The notes beneath the pieces are model-generated. The model was not told the DNA's origin, did not search any database, and was given only the letters and a program-made list of their open reading frames with translations. From CAVZVZ01 sp963778895 (GTDB lineage: Bacteria; Actinomycetota; Acidimicrobiia; Acidimicrobiales; Acidimicrobilacustridaceae), in the NCBI GenBank assembly GCA_963778895.1, contig CAVZVZ010000001.1, positions 412,568 to 476,567 on the forward strand: a stretch of 64,000 nucleotides of DNA. The letters run 5' to 3'. A program made the translations under genes and the position numbers. This document shows, piece after piece, positions 36,946 through 46,409 of the stretch. The stretch's first letter is position 1. Every line of letters starts with the position of its first letter.

Positions 36946-38237
36946 CCGGCCGGCCCCCTCACCGCTATCTCAGCCACGCGATGGCGATCCATCGCCCGCA
37001 CCTCGAACGTCCAGCCCTCGTATGCGAACTGCTCGCCCACCTCAGGGATGTGGCCCAGCTCATCGAGCACGAAGCCGGCCAACGTTTCATAGTCACCGTC
37101 CGGAAGCTCGAAACCGCACGCGTCCCGAACCTCATCGGCGTGCAGCCCTCCGGCAACCGCTGCCTCACCTGTGCCCGCCAGGCGGGTGAGGGTCGGTGTC
37201 CGTGCGTCGTACTCGTCGTCGATCTCGCCCACGATCTCCTCGACGACGTCTTCCAGCGTGACGATGCCCGCCGTACCTCCGTACTCGTCGACGACCACTA
37301 CGAGGTGTTGCCGGCTCTGTTGCATGTCCAAGAGCACGTCTTCGAGGTCTCGGGTCTCGGGTACGACCACCGGCTCCTCCATCAGCGTCGCTACGGAGGT
37401 GGAGGCCCGTTCGTCATACGGCACCGCGTGGACCGTGCGCACGAGAACCGTGCCGCGCACGTCGTCGATGTCGGAGCCGCGCACGGGGAACCGTGAATGC
37501 CCGGTGCGCGCCGACAGTGCGACGAGGTCGGCCGCTGACTCGTCGAGCCCGATCGCGAAGACGTCGGGCCGAGGCACCAACGCGTCGGCCGCGGTCTTCG
37601 AACCGAACCGGATCGATCGCGCCAACAACGTCGAGGCGGAGCCGGCGAGCGTGCCCTCGTCGCGGGACGCGGCGATGACCAATTCGAGCTCTGACAGCGT
37701 GCGAACGTCGGACAGCTCCTCGCGAGGTTCCATGCCGAGACGTCGAACCGTCCAGTTCGCGGCGCCGTTGAGCACCCGGATCACCGGCCCGAACACGGTG
37801 CCGTAGACCGCGATGAACGGCGCCAGGAGGCGCGAGGTGCGGTCCGGCCGGGCGATCGCGAGTCCTTTCGGGATCAGCTCGGCCACGATCATCTGCACGA
37901 CGGTCACGAGCCCGAAGGCAACGGCCAACGACACGCCGCGCACGGCACGCTCGCCCACGATCGGCTCGAGCACCGGCTCGAGTAGGTGACCGATCGTCGG
38001 TTCGGCGAGGAGGCCGACGATCAGCGACGTCACGGTGATGCCGAGCTGGGCCCCCGCGAGTTGGAACGAGAGTCGCCGCAGCAGCGAGCGGACGAGCTTG
38101 GCCCGGCGGCTGCCGGCCTCCGCGTCGTGATCGACACGACTGCGATCGACCGCGACCAGGCCGAACTCCGCCGCGACGAACACACCGTTGACGACGATCA
38201 GCAGGCCTACGGCGAGAAGGCCGAGCGCGGTGTTGAT
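36942..38237 (-). CDS. CNNM/HlyC-CorC family membrane protein with CBS pair and CorC domain (ATC start)
   Basis: About 431 residues. CNNM domain NTALGLLAVGLLIVVNGVFV with AAEFGLVAVDRSRV and VTVVQMIVAELIPKGLAIAR, a CBS pair (AADALVPRPDVFAIGL; GTAGIVTLEDVVEEIVGEI), and a complete CorC_HlyC domain (GDYETLAGFVLDELGHIPEV). The family start (M-NTALGLLAV) coincides with ATC 38235-38237, six bases after GGAG. There is no ATG, GTG or TTG between the end of the neighbouring ABC gene's frame and the first TM helix. This is the third near-cognate start in the window. Confidence 0.88.
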   Translation of the reverse strand: MNTALGLLAVGLLIVVNGVFVAAEFGLVAVDRSRVDHDAEAGSRRAKLVRSLLRRLSFQLAGAQLGITVTSLIVGLLAEPTIGHLLEPVLEPIVGERAVRGVSLAVAFGLVTVVQMIVAELIPKGLAIARPDRTSRLLAPFIAVYGTVFGPVIRVLNGAANWTVRRLGMEPREELSDVRTLSELELVIAASRDEGTLAGSASTLLARSIRFGSKTAADALVPRPDVFAIGLDESAADLVALSARTGHSRFPVRGSDIDDVRGTVLVRTVHAVPYDERASTSVATLMEEPVVVPETRDLEDVLLDMQQSRQHLVVVVDEYGGTAGIVTLEDVVEEIVGEIDDEYDARTPTLTRLAGTGEAAVAGGLHADEVRDACGFELPDGDYETLAGFVLDELGHIPEVGEQFAYEGWTFEVRAMDRHRVAEIAVRGPAG

Positions 38238-38322
38238 CGAGGGCTCCGTGGTTGGGGGACGAGCGCCGGGGTGCGAACTGCGGGCAGCGTATCTCCGCCC
38301 CTCTACCGCGTGCGGTGACCGG

Positions 38323-39132
38323 TCAGGGCTTGCGACGCAGCCGGGCCGACCACCGCTGGGAGGCGTCGCGCTCCACGTCGAGATCCACTCCGAAGCACGC
38401 CGACAGCGCCGGTGCATCGAGCACCTCGGCGATCGGTCCACTGGACAGCACCCCCCCGTCGCGCAACAGCAGCGCATGGGTGAAGCTCGGCGGGATCTCC
38501 TCGACGTGATGGGTCACGAGCACCGTCGGTGGCGTGGTCGGATCGGCGGCCAGCTCGTCGAGCACATCCACGAGCTGCTCGCGACCAGCCACGTCGAGCC
38601 CGGCGGTTGGTTCGTCGAGCAGCAACAGCTCGGGATCGGTCATGAGGGTCCGCGCCAGCAGCACACGCTGGCGTTCTCCCGACGAGAGCGTTCCGAACGG
38701 CCGGTCCACTACGTAGCCGACTCCCGAACGCTCCAGCAGACCGACGGCTCGGCGTCGATCCTCGTCGTCGTATTCATGCCACCAGGGCTCGAGTGCGGCA
38801 TGTTTGGCCGTCATCACGATGTCGGTCGCCGTGATCGTTGGTCGCAACAGATCCGAGAACCCGGCGCTCGCCACTCCGACCCGTCGCCGGAGCTGGCGCA
38901 CGTCGGTGCGGCCGAGCTCTTGCCCGAGCACGATCACGGTGCCGAAGGTGGGATGGAGGTACAGCGAGGCAATGCGCATGAGCGACGTCTTGCCCGAGCC
39001 GTTGGGACCGAGGACGATCCAGCGCTGGCCGGCGTCGACACTCCAGTCGACACTGTCGAGGATCGCGCGCTCGTCGCGAACGAGCCCGACGCCACGAAGT
39101 TCGAGCGCGTGCACGCGTGGTTCTTCAGACAT
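38323..39132 (-). CDS. Stand-alone ABC ATPase (YlmA-like)
   Basis: 269 residues from ATG 39130-39132 (MSEEPRVHALELRGVGLVRD). Walker A GPNGSGKTSLMRI, signature LSSGERQRVLLART, Walker B LLLLDEPTAGLDVAG, switch His in VLVTHHVEEIPPSF. Single ABC domain without a permease gene next to it. The branch resembles molybdate-type/YlmA ATPases whose partners are unknown. Start overlaps the SRPBCC gene end by 8 nt, so the two are co-translated. Confidence 0.88.
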   Translation of the reverse strand: MSEEPRVHALELRGVGLVRDERAILDSVDWSVDAGQRWIVLGPNGSGKTSLMRIASLYLHPTFGTVIVLGQELGRTDVRQLRRRVGVASAGFSDLLRPTITATDIVMTAKHAALEPWWHEYDDEDRRRAVGLLERSGVGYVVDRPFGTLSSGERQRVLLARTLMTDPELLLLDEPTAGLDVAGREQLVDVLDELAADPTTPPTVLVTHHVEEIPPSFTHALLLRDGGVLSSGPIAEVLDAPALSACFGVDLDVERDASQRWSARLRRKP

Positions 39133-39607
39133 CCATGGCGCGCCCGCCGGGGGACGCCACACTCACCCGCTCGGCCAGGCGCGGGCGACTGGCTTCGATC
39201 TCGTCGTTGAGGAGTTTCTCGAGCATCGAGCCGCCGAACGATCCCCCGTAGTGAAGCGCCATCTCGAGCGTGCTCGCGTCGTCGCCGTCGGCGTGGACGG
39301 TGGCCTCGAGGATCCAGGCCGAGTGCTCGCGTCCATCGACCTCACGGCGCTCGAATCGCACGTGGTGACCCGGCTCGTGCACCGTCCGGACCATACGCAG
39401 TCGCTTCGAACGGGCCAGAGGACCGATGCGACCGCGCAACTCCACCAGCCAGGCCGGCCCGTCATCGCTGGCCTGTGCCGCAGTGGCCTCAGCCCGAGGA
39501 ACGATCGTGAGCCATGCCGGGTAGCTCGCCAGGTCCTCGACCTCGGCGAACAAGGCGGCGGTCGAACACGGCGCAAGCATGGTGGCGGAGATGTCCACGG
39601 CCGCCAT
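39125..39607 (-). CDS. SRPBCC-family (polyketide cyclase/dehydrase-like) protein
   Basis: 160 residues from ATG 39605-39607: MAAVDISATMLAPCSTAALF, the beta-strand/helix opening of START/Coq10-like domains, DLASYPAWLTIVPRAEA, then strands HVRFERREVDGREHSAW and LEMALHYGGSFGGSMLEKLL, and a long C-terminal helix. Such proteins bind hydrophobic ligands; in mycobacteria similar genes are abundant. Overlaps the ABC ATPase start by 8 nt and lies 24 nt after thiQ, so it could be at the end of the thiamine transcript. Confidence 0.85.
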   Translation of the reverse strand: MAAVDISATMLAPCSTAALFAEVEDLASYPAWLTIVPRAEATAAQASDDGPAWLVELRGRIGPLARSKRLRMVRTVHEPGHHVRFERREVDGREHSAWILEATVHADGDDASTLEMALHYGGSFGGSMLEKLLNDEIEASRPRLAERVSVASPGGRAMDV

Positions 39608-39631
39608 TCTGGCGTCTCCGCGTCACCGCAC

Positions 39632-40666
39632 CTATTCCGTGGCCGCGAACAACTGGATGCCGGCGCCGTCGACTTCGAAACCGACGGTCGTGCCCACCGA
39701 CGGTGCCGGGCCGGTGATGGTGGCTTCGAGCACGGTCCCGTCCGTCGTCGCCAACTCCAGGACGGTGTGGTCACCGGCGAAGGCGCTGCTGCGCACGACG
39801 GCGGGAGTACCCGCGCCGTCACAGATGCGGATCGCCGTCGGCCGCACGAGCGCGATCGCGGCACCCTCGGGGTCGCCGGAGTCGAGGCCATCGGAAGCTG
39901 GGCCGATCACACCGAACGGGGCGCGCACCTCCCCCGAGCGCACCTCCACCGCCACGAGGTTGCTGAAGCCCAAGAACCGCGCCACGAACGGCGTCGCCGG
40001 GCGAGCCCACAGCACAGGTGGTGACGCGTACTGCGCGATGTGACCGCCGTCGATCACCGCCACGTGGTCAGCGAGGGCCAGGGCCTCCGCTTGGTCGTGG
40101 GTGACGTAGATGACGGTCAGGCCCTGCGACGTGAACAACTCACGGAGATCGAGCACCAACTGATCGCGCAACGAGCGATCGAGCGAGCCGAGCGGTTCGT
40201 CGAGCATCAGCACACGCGGCTCGGGCGCGAGGCTTCGGGCCAAGGCCACCCGTTGGCGCTCACCCCCGGACAACTCCGACACCGAACGGTGCTCGAAACC
40301 CTGCAGCCCCACCAAGGCCAGCACCTCTTGAACGCGCGCACGGCGTGCGTCCGCCGGCATGTGGCGCATTCGCAGACCGAACTCCACGTTGCCGACGACG
40401 TCACGATGCGGGAAGAGCGCGTAGTCCTGGAACATCAATCCGACGTTGCGTTCGTGGGGCGGAGTGCCCGCAAGATCCTCACCACCGAGGCGAACCTGAC
40501 CGCGGTCGATCGGCTGAAGCCCGGCGATGGCACGGAGCAGCGTGGTCTTGCCACAGCCCGAAGGCCCGAGCAACGCCACCGTGCTGCCGTCGTCCACCTC
40601 CAGCGACACGTCCGACAGCACATCACGATCGCCGAGACGGACCGACACCGCGTCGAGCTCCAACAT
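39632..40666 (-). CDS. thiQ: Thiamine (or iron-type) ABC transporter ATP-binding protein ThiQ
   Basis: 344 residues from ATG 40664-40666, sharing one base with the permease stop (TGATG). Walker A GPSGCGKTTLLRAIAGL, Q-loop MFQDYALFPHRDVVGNV, signature LSGGERQRVALARSL, Walker B VLMLDEPLGSLDRSL, switch VTHDQAEALALADH. A C-terminal TOBE-like beta-domain of about 110 residues follows. E. coli ThiQ is shorter (about 230), so this looks like the longer Fe3+/PotA-like layout; the TPP riboswitch and ThiB in the operon point to thiamine. Confidence 0.87.
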   Translation of the reverse strand: MLELDAVSVRLGDRDVLSDVSLEVDDGSTVALLGPSGCGKTTLLRAIAGLQPIDRGQVRLGGEDLAGTPPHERNVGLMFQDYALFPHRDVVGNVEFGLRMRHMPADARRARVQEVLALVGLQGFEHRSVSELSGGERQRVALARSLAPEPRVLMLDEPLGSLDRSLRDQLVLDLRELFTSQGLTVIYVTHDQAEALALADHVAVIDGGHIAQYASPPVLWARPATPFVARFLGFSNLVAVEVRSGEVRAPFGVIGPASDGLDSGDPEGAAIALVRPTAIRICDGAGTPAVVRSSAFAGDHTVLELATTDGTVLEATITGPAPSVGTTVGFEVDGAGIQLFAATE

Positions 40667-42310
40667 CAGAACTCGCCGACCGAGCCGACCCGCAGTCGAT
40701 CGATCAGCAGCACGACGACGACCGTCAACAGCATCAAGATCGTCGACAGCGCCATCGCGGCGCCGAAGTTCTCGGGACCGGGTTGGCCGAGGAATCGGTA
40801 GATCGCGATCGGGAGCGTGGGCCAGTCGGTACGGGTTGCGTACAAGAACGCGGTTGCACCGAACTCGCCGAGCGATACGGCAAAGGCGAACCCGGCCGCC
40901 GTCGTGGCGGCCCGCGACACGATCGGTAGGTCGACCTCGATCCACGCGCGGCTCGGCGACGCACCCAGGACGGCGGCCGCGTCGCGCACGGATGGATCGA
41001 TGGAGCGCAAGGCCGGCACCATGGCACGGATCACAAACGGCACGGCTACCAACGCATGGGCGAGCGGCACCAACCAGAGAGAATCGCGAAAGTCGAGGGG
41101 TGGATGGTCGAGCGCGATCAAGAAACCGAAGCCGACCGTCACGGCCGAGACCCCGAGCGGGATCATCAACGCCAGATCGAGCCACCGCGCACCGCGCGTC
41201 AGGCGCGAGCCCGTGCCGGCGATCGCCAGGGAGGCCAAGCCCACCGATCACCAACGCGATCACCGTCGCGCCCAGCGCGAACATCAGCGAGTTGCGAACG
41301 GCCTCGATCGGCGGGACGAAGAGGACACTCCCCCGCCGGGCCGACCCGAGGTCGCTGTAGTGCGACCAGAACCGGCCCGAGCCGAAGTCGAACGACCGCA
41401 GCACCAGGACGCCGAGCGGTACACCGAGCAACAGCCCCATGAACGCGAGGTTGGCGGCGAGGAACAACCGCGGGCCGCTTCCGCTCACCGGTCGGCTCGT
41501 CTCTGCTGCGGTCCTCAGCCGGCCGGTGGCCGCCCGGCGATGGGCGAAGATCGAATACACGAGCAGCACCGCGAGCACTGCGCCGAACTGCACGATGGCC
41601 AACGCCGCTGCGGTGTCGAGCCGCAGCAGTCGGGTTGTCTGTGTGTAGATCTCGACCTCGAGCGTGTTGAATCCCGGCCCGCCGAGTAGCAACACGACGC
41701 CGAAGCTCGTGAACGTGAAGAGGAAGACGATCGAGCTCGCCGCCAAGACCGCGGGACGCAGGAGAGGCCACGTCACCTCGCGGAACGCCCGCCACTGCGA
41801 CGCTCCGGAGACGCGGGCCGCTTCCTCCAGCGACGGATCGAGGTTGCTCCAGAACGCCCCGACCGTGCGCACGATGACCGCGTAGTTGAACAACACGTGG
41901 GCGAGGAGGATCGCCCAGATCGACCCCTTGAGGTCGACCCCGACCGGACTGCGCGGTCCCAGAACTCCCAGCACCGCCGAGGCCACGACCACGGTCGGGA
42001 GCACGAAGGGAACGATCAGCAGCGCCCAGATCACTCGTTTGCCGACGAATTGCATGCGAGCGAAGCAGTAGGCCGCCGGCAGGCCGACGGCAAGTGTGAT
42101 CGCCGTCGAGAGCGTCGCCTGCCACAGGGTGAACCACAACACTCGCCGCAGGGACGGGTCGGTGACGACGCGTCCGAGCGCATCGAGGTGCCACGATCCG
42201 TCCGAGTGCAGGCCGCGACCGACGATCGCCATCACCGGGTAGGCGAAGAAGATCGCGAAGAACGCGACCGGGATGAAGGCCAGAAGACCGCGCCGCACAC
42301 CCGGCCGCAT
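40666..42310 (-). CDS. thiP: Thiamine ABC transporter permease ThiP, two-module (frame change near 41237)
   Basis: About 547 residues with two fused permease modules. Start ATG 42308-42310 (MRPGVRRGLLAFIPVAFFAI). First module with EAA loop EEAARVSGASQWRAFREVTW; second module begins near residue 300 (LFLAANLAFMGLLLGVPLGV). After a one-base shift near 41237 the second EAA loop RDAAAVLGASPSRAWIEVDL and final helix STILMLLTVVVVLLIDRL follow. Typical of ThiP/FbpB-type permeases. Coupled to thiQ by TGATG. Confidence 0.87.
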
Positions 42311-42323
42311 CACGTTCGCCGGC

Positions 42324-43455
42324 TCATGTTCCGAAGATCTGCGTCCATTGCTCGACCCAGGCATCCCGGTTGGCACCGACGTCGTCCGAGGACAGCATCA
42401 ACGGTTGGTCGACCTGCACCGAGTACTTGGTGAAGGCCTCGGGCAGGGTCGCTTGATCGTTCACCGGGTACACGTACATGTTCAACGGCATGTCGTTCTG
42501 GAACGGCACGGACAGCAGGAAGTCGATGAACGCTTGCGCTGCGGCCGCATGATCGGTGCCGGCCAGCACACCGGCGAACTCGATCTGCCGATAGCAACTG
42601 GCCGCGATCGCGCCGGTCGGTGACTCGTCGGCCGGAGTGGACAGGTCCTGCACCTCGACTGGTGGGCTCGACGCATAGCTGACCACCAGCGGGCTCGCAC
42701 CCCCGCCGCTGCCCCCCGAGAACAGGTCGTAGTACGCCTGCTCCCACCCTTCCGAAACCGTCACGTCGTTGGCCTTGAGCTGCTGCCAGTAGTCCTGCCA
42801 GCCATCGGGACCGAACTGGGCGACGGTCGCGAGCAGGAAGGCCAGCCCGGGCGTCGACGTCGAGGGATTCTCGACCACGAGCAGGCCCTTGTACTCCGGC
42901 TTGGTCAGGTCCTCGAGGGTCTGCGGCACGGCCAGCTGTCGCGAGGTGAAGTACTCGCGATCGAAGTTGAGGCACACGTCGCCCCGATCGATCGGCGTGA
43001 CGCGATGTTCCGGGTCGAGTTGGTACTGGGTGTCGACGGTCGCCAGCCCGGGCGACTCGTACGGCTCGAACAGATTCGCGTCGTTCGCCCGGCTCAACAG
43101 ATTGTTGTCGATGCCGAAGAGGACGTCTCCTTGGGGGTTGTCACGCGTGAGGATCGCCTGGTTCACGACCTCGACGGCATCGCCGCCCTTCACCAGGTCG
43201 ACCGTGATGCCCGTTTGCTGCTCGAACGACTGGATCACCTCGTCGCTCACGTTGAACGAGTCGTGTGTGAGTACCCGCAGCGTCGTACCGGCCAGCGATT
43301 CCGCTGGAGTCGTCGTCGGCGTCGCGCCCGTAGATGCCTCGTCATTGCGTCCGCTCTCGTCCGCACGCCGCGGCGAGGATCGCAAGTGACGCGACCAATC
43401 CCATCGCGATGAATGCGCGGGACCGACGGCGGCGGGATGGTTGCAGCGGTTTCAT
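42324..43455 (-). CDS. thiB: Thiamine-binding lipoprotein ThiB (frame change near 43370)
   Basis: Extracytoplasmic substrate-binding protein. From ATG 43453-43455: MKPLQPSRRRRSRAFIAMGL, hydrophobic core and lipobox LAAAC, then after a one-base shift near 43370 a Ser/Thr-rich linker and TTLRVLTHDSFNVSDEVIQS, GITVDLVKGGDAVEVVNQAI and GDVLFGIDNNLLSRA, the last a ThiB/TbpA signature. Ends NRDAWVEQWTQIFGT. About 376 residues. It lies 13 nt after thiN and 13 nt before thiP. Confidence 0.9.
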
Positions 43456-43468
43456 GGCCTCTCCGTAC

Positions 43469-44211
43469 TCATTGGTTGTGGGCTTCGGGGCTGTCGTGAT
43501 CTTCGGGACGGTCGGGGATCGGGAAGCGGGGTGCGACGGCGAGCAGGACACCCTTGCCGACCCGCACGGACGCACGCGTGGAGACGAACTCGTTGCTGAC
43601 GCCCCGCGTCGAACCGGGGTGCAGGGTCTCGCCTCGCAGCGGATAGCGGAGACCGTCGGTGGTGACGTCGTGAACCGGACCATGCGCGGGAAGCAGCGTC
43701 AGGGGATCCCCCTGGTGTCCGCGCAGTTCGACCGCGTCGCGCACGACGTGCACCTGCCCGTCGCCCATGTAGGCCTGCACCGCGACACCCGCATATCGGT
43801 CGGACGCGAGCACCAAGGCGTTGGCGAGGAAGTGGTCGAGCCGACCGCCGTACCCGCCGACGACGAGGATGCGCGTCGGCGCCAGGTCGAGCGCGCGGTC
43901 GAGCGCCAGCTCCAGATCGGTCTTGTCCTTGGCGACGGGATGACGCTCGATGGTTGCCCCCGCCGCCGTCGCGGCCGCCAGGGCGTCGGCCGTCACCGAG
44001 TCGAAGTCACCGATGACCACATCGATCGACCGGTCCAGCGCCGAGCGCGCGTGTGCAATCCCGAATCGGCGGCGATGACGTACGCATCGTCGGGCAACAG
44101 CGGCGCGACCTCGCGTCGCATCGGATCGCCACCGGTGAACACGACCACCGTCGACGGGACGCGCGCCGAAGGCAGATCGTCGTCTCGGTCGCTGCCGTTC
44201 GGGTCCGTCAT
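43469..44211 (-). CDS. thiN: Thiamine diphosphokinase (frame change near 44053)
   Basis: Converts thiamine and ATP to thiamine diphosphate and AMP, completing salvage of imported thiamine. ATG 44209-44211: MTDPNGSDRDDDLPSARVPS, VVVFTGGDPMRREVAPLL, YVIAADSGLHTRA; after a shift near 44053 IDVVIGDFDSVTADAL and the ATP/metal motif AKDKTDLELALDRAL, then VVGGYGGRLDHFLANAL. About 247 residues. First gene after the TPP riboswitch, 40 nt away. Confidence 0.9.
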
Positions 44212-44250
44212 CTCGTCCTCGAGGCGAACACGAGCGAACTCGAGTCGAAC

Positions 44251-44338
44251 GTCCCTTCGCCGGCATGACCCGGATCAGGTTTTGACGGTCGGAGGGCAGG
44301 TGCCCTCCCTCTCAGCCCGGATGTCGGGCTCCCGTGTT
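44251..44338 (-). promoter_or_regulatory. TPP riboswitch (THI element)
   Basis: Read on the minus strand this segment carries the conserved parts of the thiamine pyrophosphate aptamer: the GGGAGCCC / GGGCTGAGAGGG block, a variable hairpin (GGAGGGCAGGTGCCCTCC in plus orientation), and AACCTGATCCGGGTCATGCC with the terminal GGCGAAGGGAC. It lies 40 nt before thiN and should repress the thiN-thiB-thiP-thiQ transcript when thiamine diphosphate is abundant. The short distance to the start favours control of ribosome access. Confidence 0.95.
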
Positions 44339-44409
44339 CGCTGCGGCGGAGTGTAGTCAGCGCCCAGGTGCCGGTCCGCAGCGTGATCGGGAGTGGCAAC
44401 ATCAGCGTC

Positions 44410-45237
44410 GTGCCGATCCGGACCCGAGCCGCTGCCCTTCGCGGCCTCGGCGTGCTCCTGGTGACCGCGCTGATGGCCGGTTGCGGCAGCTCGAGCGGCT
44501 CGGTCTCGACCACCACGACGATCGGTGCGTCTGCTCGACCGGCCAGGTACACGGTGCGCGTGATCCAGCAGTTCCCGCACGACGTCGAGGCGTTCACCCA
44601 GGGATTGGTGTGGGCCGGCACCGGCCAGCTGTACGAGAGCACCGGGCTGCGGGGACAGTCCACGCTGCGCAAAGTGGCGATACCCACCGGGCAGGTCGAG
44701 CAGAGCCACAGCCTCGACGAGCGCTACTTCGGCGAGGGCCTGGCGTTGGTCGACGACCAGCTGATCCAGCTGACCTGGCAGGAGAACACCGCGTTCGTCT
44801 ACCAGGCGGCTTCTTTCGATCAGACGGGCACCTTCTCCTACGCGACCGAGGGTTGGGGGCTCTGCTACGACGGCACGCGCCTGGTGATGAGCGATGGCAC
44901 TTCGACGCTGACGTTCCGCAATCCGGACACGTTCGACGCGACCGGTACCACCGTGGTCCAGCTCGAAGGCACCCCGCTGGCGAAGTTGAACGAGCTCGAG
45001 TGCGTGGGCGACCGGGTGTACGCCAACGTCCTCGGCGACGACAACATCTACGAGATCGACCCGTCGACCGGCGTGGTCACGGGTGTGGTCGACGCGTCGA
45101 GCCTCTACCCCGAAGCCAACGTGGCCCGCGGCAACGTGCTCAACGGCATGGCCTACGACCCGGATTCAGGCCACTTCTACGTCACCGGGAAGCGCTGGCC
45201 GACCCTCTACGAGGTGACCTTCGATCCGGCCGGCTGA
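44410..45237 (+). CDS. Glutaminyl-peptide cyclotransferase (glutamine cyclotransferase family) lipoprotein
   Basis: Cyclises N-terminal Gln of peptides or proteins to pyroglutamate. Beta-propeller type: VRVIQQFPHDVEAFTQGLVW, YESTGLRGQSTLRKVAIPTG, TEGWGLCYDGTRLVMSDGTS, LNELECVGDRVYANVLGDD and LNGMAYDPDSGHFYVTGKRW are the family signatures. Start chosen at GTG 44410 (VPIRTRAAALRG), which gives a clean signal with lipobox LMAGC; in-frame GTGs at 44368 and 44383 are alternatives. 275 residues, intact. Divergent from the thiamine operon. Confidence 0.88.
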   Translation: MPIRTRAAALRGLGVLLVTALMAGCGSSSGSVSTTTTIGASARPARYTVRVIQQFPHDVEAFTQGLVWAGTGQLYESTGLRGQSTLRKVAIPTGQVEQSHSLDERYFGEGLALVDDQLIQLTWQENTAFVYQAASFDQTGTFSYATEGWGLCYDGTRLVMSDGTSTLTFRNPDTFDATGTTVVQLEGTPLAKLNELECVGDRVYANVLGDDNIYEIDPSTGVVTGVVDASSLYPEANVARGNVLNGMAYDPDSGHFYVTGKRWPTLYEVTFDPAG

Positions 45238-45260
45238 GGCGCCCCACTAGATTGCAGGCG

Positions 45261-46409
45261 ATGCAACGCACGCTGTTCGGCGAGGAACACGACCTGTTCC
45301 GGCAGTCCGTGCGGGCGTTCGTCGAGAAGGAGATCGCTCCGCACCACCTCGAGTGGGAGGCCGCGGGTGCCGTCCCCCGCGAGCTGTTCCTCGCCGCGGG
45401 AGCACACGGATTTCTGTGCATGTCGGCACCGACGCAGTACGGAGGCGGAGGCGTCGACGACTTTCGTTACAACTTGATCATCAGCGAGGAGATCCAGCGC
45501 GCGGGTGTGGCCGGCTCCGGACTGGGGCTCACCCTGCACAACGACATCTGCCTTCCGTATTTCCTCACCTTGACCACGGCCGAGCAAAAGGCTCGGTGGC
45601 TACCGGGTATCTGCTCGGGCGAACTGATCACGGCAGTGGCCATGACGGAGCCGACGATCGGCTCCGACTTGGCGTCGATGCGCACCACGGCCCTGCGCGA
45701 TGGCGACACCTATGTGGTGAACGGATCGAAGACCTTCATCACCAACGGCATCAACGCCGACTTGGTGATCACCGCGGTCAAAACCGACCCCACGGAGCGC
45801 CACAAGGGCATGAGCTTGGTGGTGATCGAGCGCGGGATGCCCGGCTTCGAACGCGGCCGCAACCTCGACAAGGTCGGTCTGCACGCGCAGGACACCGCCG
45901 AGTTGTTCTTCGTCGACGTCGCGGTGCCCACCCACAACCTGTTGGGACAAGAGGGCCAAGGGTTCATGCATCTGGTGCAGAACCTTCCCCAGGAACGCTT
46001 GTCGATCGCCATGTCGGCGGTGGCCGCGGCGCGCCAAGCGCTCACGTGGACGCTCGAGTACACGAAGGAGCGCACCGCGTTCGGCCAACCGATCGGGTCG
46101 TTCCAGAACAGCCGGTTCTGGCTCGCGGAGATGCAGACGGAGATCGACATCGCCCAGGTGTTCATCGACCGTTGCGTCGAGGCTCTCGATACCGGGGATC
46201 TGACCGCCGAGGAAGCGGCCGAAGCCAAGTGGTGGTGCACCGAGTTGCAGAACCGCGTGGTCGACCGCTGCGTGCAGCTGCACGGCGGCTACGGCTACAT
46301 GACCGAGTACCCCATCGCCCGATCGTTCGTCGATGCCCGCATCCAAACGATCTACGGCGGCACGACCGAGATCATGAAGGAGATCATCGGCCGGTCGATG
46401 GGTGTCTAG
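45261..46409 (+). CDS. Acyl-CoA dehydrogenase
   Basis: FAD enzyme introducing the alpha-beta double bond in acyl-CoA. 382 residues from ATG 45261 (MQRTLFGEEHDLFRQSVRAF). Seen: AMTEPTIGSDLASMRTTALR and GDTYVVNGSKTFITNG in the middle beta-domain, ERTAFGQPIGSFQNSRFWLA, VQLHGGYGYMTEYPIAR, and the catalytic base Glu in IYGGTTEIMKEIIGRSM. Resembles long-chain/isovaleryl-type enzymes. 23 nt downstream of the cyclotransferase gene. Its stop TAG overlaps the stop of the convergent epimerase gene within CTAG. Confidence 0.94.
   Translation: MQRTLFGEEHDLFRQSVRAFVEKEIAPHHLEWEAAGAVPRELFLAAGAHGFLCMSAPTQYGGGGVDDFRYNLIISEEIQRAGVAGSGLGLTLHNDICLPYFLTLTTAEQKARWLPGICSGELITAVAMTEPTIGSDLASMRTTALRDGDTYVVNGSKTFITNGINADLVITAVKTDPTERHKGMSLVVIERGMPGFERGRNLDKVGLHAQDTAELFFVDVAVPTHNLLGQEGQGFMHLVQNLPQERLSIAMSAVAAARQALTWTLEYTKERTAFGQPIGSFQNSRFWLAEMQTEIDIAQVFIDRCVEALDTGDLTAEEAAEAKWWCTELQNRVVDRCVQLHGGYGYMTEYPIARSFVDARIQTIYGGTTEIMKEIIGRSMGV

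Noticed and set aside
38323..39132. ABC ATPase as partner of the thiamine permease
   Set aside because: thiQ directly coupled to thiP fills that role, and the SRPBCC gene separates this ATPase from the operon.
44251..44345. GC-rich stem upstream of thiN as an intrinsic terminator
   Set aside because: The order of conserved blocks matches the TPP aptamer, and there is no U-tract.
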